From NCBI GenBank assembly GCA_028718745.1, contig JAQULF010000008.1:1-38844 (forward strand): a stretch of DNA of 38,844 nt, read 5' to 3'. The notes beneath the pieces were generated by a model. That model was given only the letters and a program-made list of their open reading frames with translations, did no database searches and had not been told where the DNA came from. The translations under genes and the position numbers were made by a program. Below, piece after piece: positions 37,578 through 38,844 of the stretch (within the stretch, counting starts at the first letter, position 1; every line of letters begins with the position of its first letter). The stretch is from Patescibacteria group bacterium. GTDB taxonomy: Bacteria > Patescibacteriota > JACPGU01.

Positions 37578-37604
37578 AAAAGCCCCCGTTGCCAGGGGCT
37601 TTTC
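37578..37604. terminator. Bidirectional terminator between convergent genes
   Basis: AAAAGCCCC pairs with GGGGCTTTT, with T-runs on both strands. It serves the TPR gene (plus) and the NHL gene (minus). Confidence 0.9.
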
Positions 37605-37644
37605 GCTTTCCATTGTTCAAGCGAATATGTGGAGCGGCTCGATT

Positions 37645-38844
37645 CTAGTTGGACTGATAGACCTCTATTGTCGAACCTCTCAAGATATAGAATGTGGTGC
37701 CGATGACTGCCGCGCCTTTGATTGCTGCGGCGCTGGTGCTGTAGCCGATGTAGCCCAGATCCGTTCGCAGACTCGGGTTGAAGAAGGAGATGCGGTGGTT
37801 GCCAGTATCGTCCACAGCCATAGCCTTTCCGTCAGGCGAAACAGCGAGAGCCCCGGGGTTGAAGAGTGGATTACTTGTTGATGCGCCGGTTCCGACCACT
37901 TTCAGTAAAGCGCAAGAGGAGTTGATAACATCCACTCTGTCTGTTCCCTGGTTGGTGATGTAGGCGTTGCCGGCGTTGTCCACGGCGATATCCTGCCCCA
38001 GCTGGGTTGCTCCGGGGTACTTGCAAGCCAGCGTACCGGAGCTATTGAATTTTTTGACCAGATTGTTTCCGCGGTCCAAGACCCAGAAGTTGCCGGTGGA
38101 ATCGCAGAACACATCGTCTGGATTCCTGACATTGTCATCGCTTTCGGTATTGTTGAACCCGAAAGAAGAGGCGAAAATCAGCTCATGGTTCGCCGTGTCA
38201 ATCGTGAAGATATCGATCTGGCCGGTGTTATTCACGGTCTGATCGGCAATCACGAATCTCGTAGCGTTCACGCAGGCACTGCCCGATACGGGTGTACCGA
38301 ACGCGGGGGCGCCGGACATTGTGTAATCCGTCTGGCCTCCGCTGGTATCGAACATTTCCGCCGACCCGTCGCCGTATGTGACGACGAGCAGATTCCCGTT
38401 GTAAGCCGTTATGTCAACGGATCCACTGGGAATGGGGATGGTGTTCACCAGCGAGTAGTTTCCCGTGGTTCCGCCCCCGCCGCCCCCGCTGCAGTCGTTG
38501 GTTTGTTCGCAAACGCCGTTGCCACAGGAGCAAGTTCCTCCGCCCCCGCCTCCTCCTCCGCCGTTGTTGGTGTACTGAATCTGCACTGTGACATTGGCCG
38601 ACTTGTTGGTGGCCTGATCCTGTGCGAAATATGTGAACGAATAGGTGCTGTACGAGTTGAAGTTCACGGTTTCGCTCCATGAATCGGTATTGTTGCAGTC
38701 CAGCGCATCGGTGATGGGTGCGATCTGCGTTGTGCCGCGCCACACGCCGGCGCATTTCTGTTTGGTGCCGGAAATGACCTGCGAGTTGGCGGCGGTCGGG
38801 GATGTGACGGGGTAAACGATCGGAACATTCGGATTCTTGCGATC
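37645..38844 (-). CDS. Ig-like / NHL-repeat surface protein, N-terminal part missing
   Basis: The C-terminal 399 residues of a larger protein; the frame stays open to the window edge, so the start lies beyond 38844. The first part is an Ig-like module (VPIVYPVTSPTAANSQVISGTKQKC...WSETVNFNSYSTYSFTYFAQDQATNKSANVTVQIQY). Then a poly-Gly linker brackets a small cysteine-rich CSCGNGVCEQTNDC motif. The last 280 residues are an NHL beta-propeller (GQDIAVDNAGNAYITNQGTDRVDVI, PGALAVSPDGKAMAVDDTGNHRISFFNP). It is GC-rich and of the same architecture class as the lipoprotein at 17007. A GTG at 38745 lies in frame but is not a credible start because coding continues upstream. Function: probably surface binding. 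Confidence 0.85.
   Translation of the reverse strand, partial: DRKNPNVPIVYPVTSPTAANSQVISGTKQKCAGVWRGTTQIAPITDALDCNNTDSWSETVNFNSYSTYSFTYFAQDQATNKSANVTVQIQYTNNGGGGGGGGGTCSCGNGVCEQTNDCSGGGGGGTTGNYSLVNTIPIPSGSVDITAYNGNLLVVTYGDGSAEMFDTSGGQTDYTMSGAPAFGTPVSGSACVNATRFVIADQTVNNTGQIDIFTIDTANHELIFASSFGFNNTESDDNVRNPDDVFCDSTGNFWVLDRGNNLVKKFNSSGTLACKYPGATQLGQDIAVDNAGNAYITNQGTDRVDVINSSCALLKVVGTGASTSNPLFNPGALAVSPDGKAMAVDDTGNHRISFFNPSLRTDLGYIGYSTSAAAIKGAAVIGTTFYILRGSTIEVYQSN

Noticed and set aside
38185-38682. 165-aa plus-strand frame opposite the NHL gene
   Set aside because: Antisense shadow; the minus-strand frame has clear NHL repeats.

Overview
The window looks like part of a chromosome from an uncultured candidate-phyla-radiation bacterium (Patescibacteria, probably a Parcubacteria-group lineage). 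This is inferred from several things: AT-rich DNA with few strong Shine-Dalgarno sites outside surface-protein genes; a four-domain ribosomal protein S1; MacAB and DUF5666 proteins with no outer-membrane partner; and very large secreted proteins, one ending in a WSDNS...DWSNGY type C-terminal motif that I recall from such genomes. TGA is used as a stop (for example at the end of the pyrF gene), so the recoded-TGA lineages are excluded. No marker in the window fixes the taxon further.

Layout. 24-1561: pyrimidine genes pyrF and a pyrE-like gene, with visibly higher GC. 1649-4642: a RAYT transposase, an ECF sigma factor, a membrane protein that may be its anti-sigma partner, and a PAP2 phosphatase. 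4757-4916: tRNA-Val and tRNA-Phe. 5026-9458: an unknown GC-richer gene, a methyltransferase, a membrane protein, rpsA, ylxR and a metallo-beta-lactamase-fold protein. 9609-9694: tRNA-Leu. 9702-14920: a promoter, a probable small RNA or attenuator, a start-stop AUG-UAA element and hairpins, leading into an operon of DUF5666 protein, MacA-like adaptor, MacB ATPase, MacB permease and a second DUF5666 protein. 15186-16485: a LysM protein and a convergent helix-turn-helix protein. 17007-28165: cell-surface genes (PKD/NHL lipoprotein, 81-aa membrane protein, 2296-aa anchored protein). 28351-31942: orphan Phd antitoxin, cysteine desulfurase, IscU and MnmA, a sulfur-relay set for Fe-S clusters and tRNA thiolation. 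32547-36125: an S-layer-like protein behind a 530-nt leader. 36209-38844: a second RAYT flanked by its own palindromes, a TPR protein, and the end of another NHL-type surface protein.

The most unusual content is the repeat layer. (1) Fourteen arrays are built from a short word iterated at a fixed period of 7, 8 or 10 nt; most run into a mirrored arm in the same register, so the RNA or single-stranded DNA would fold into a long hairpin. They sit between genes, often starting at a stop codon, and also inside open frames. (2) Four REP-like elements, GTAG directly abutting a 20-22-nt palindrome, all lie in frame inside proteins. (3) Each of the two RAYT genes carries its own 20-bp-arm palindrome at the same place, 38-39 nt before the MPNH codons. 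(4) mnmA holds five such in-frame insertions yet keeps its catalytic motifs, which explains its 486-aa length. I read this as at least one active REP/RAYT system plus an apparently undescribed family of period-locked mirrored arrays that use coding sequence as a landing site.
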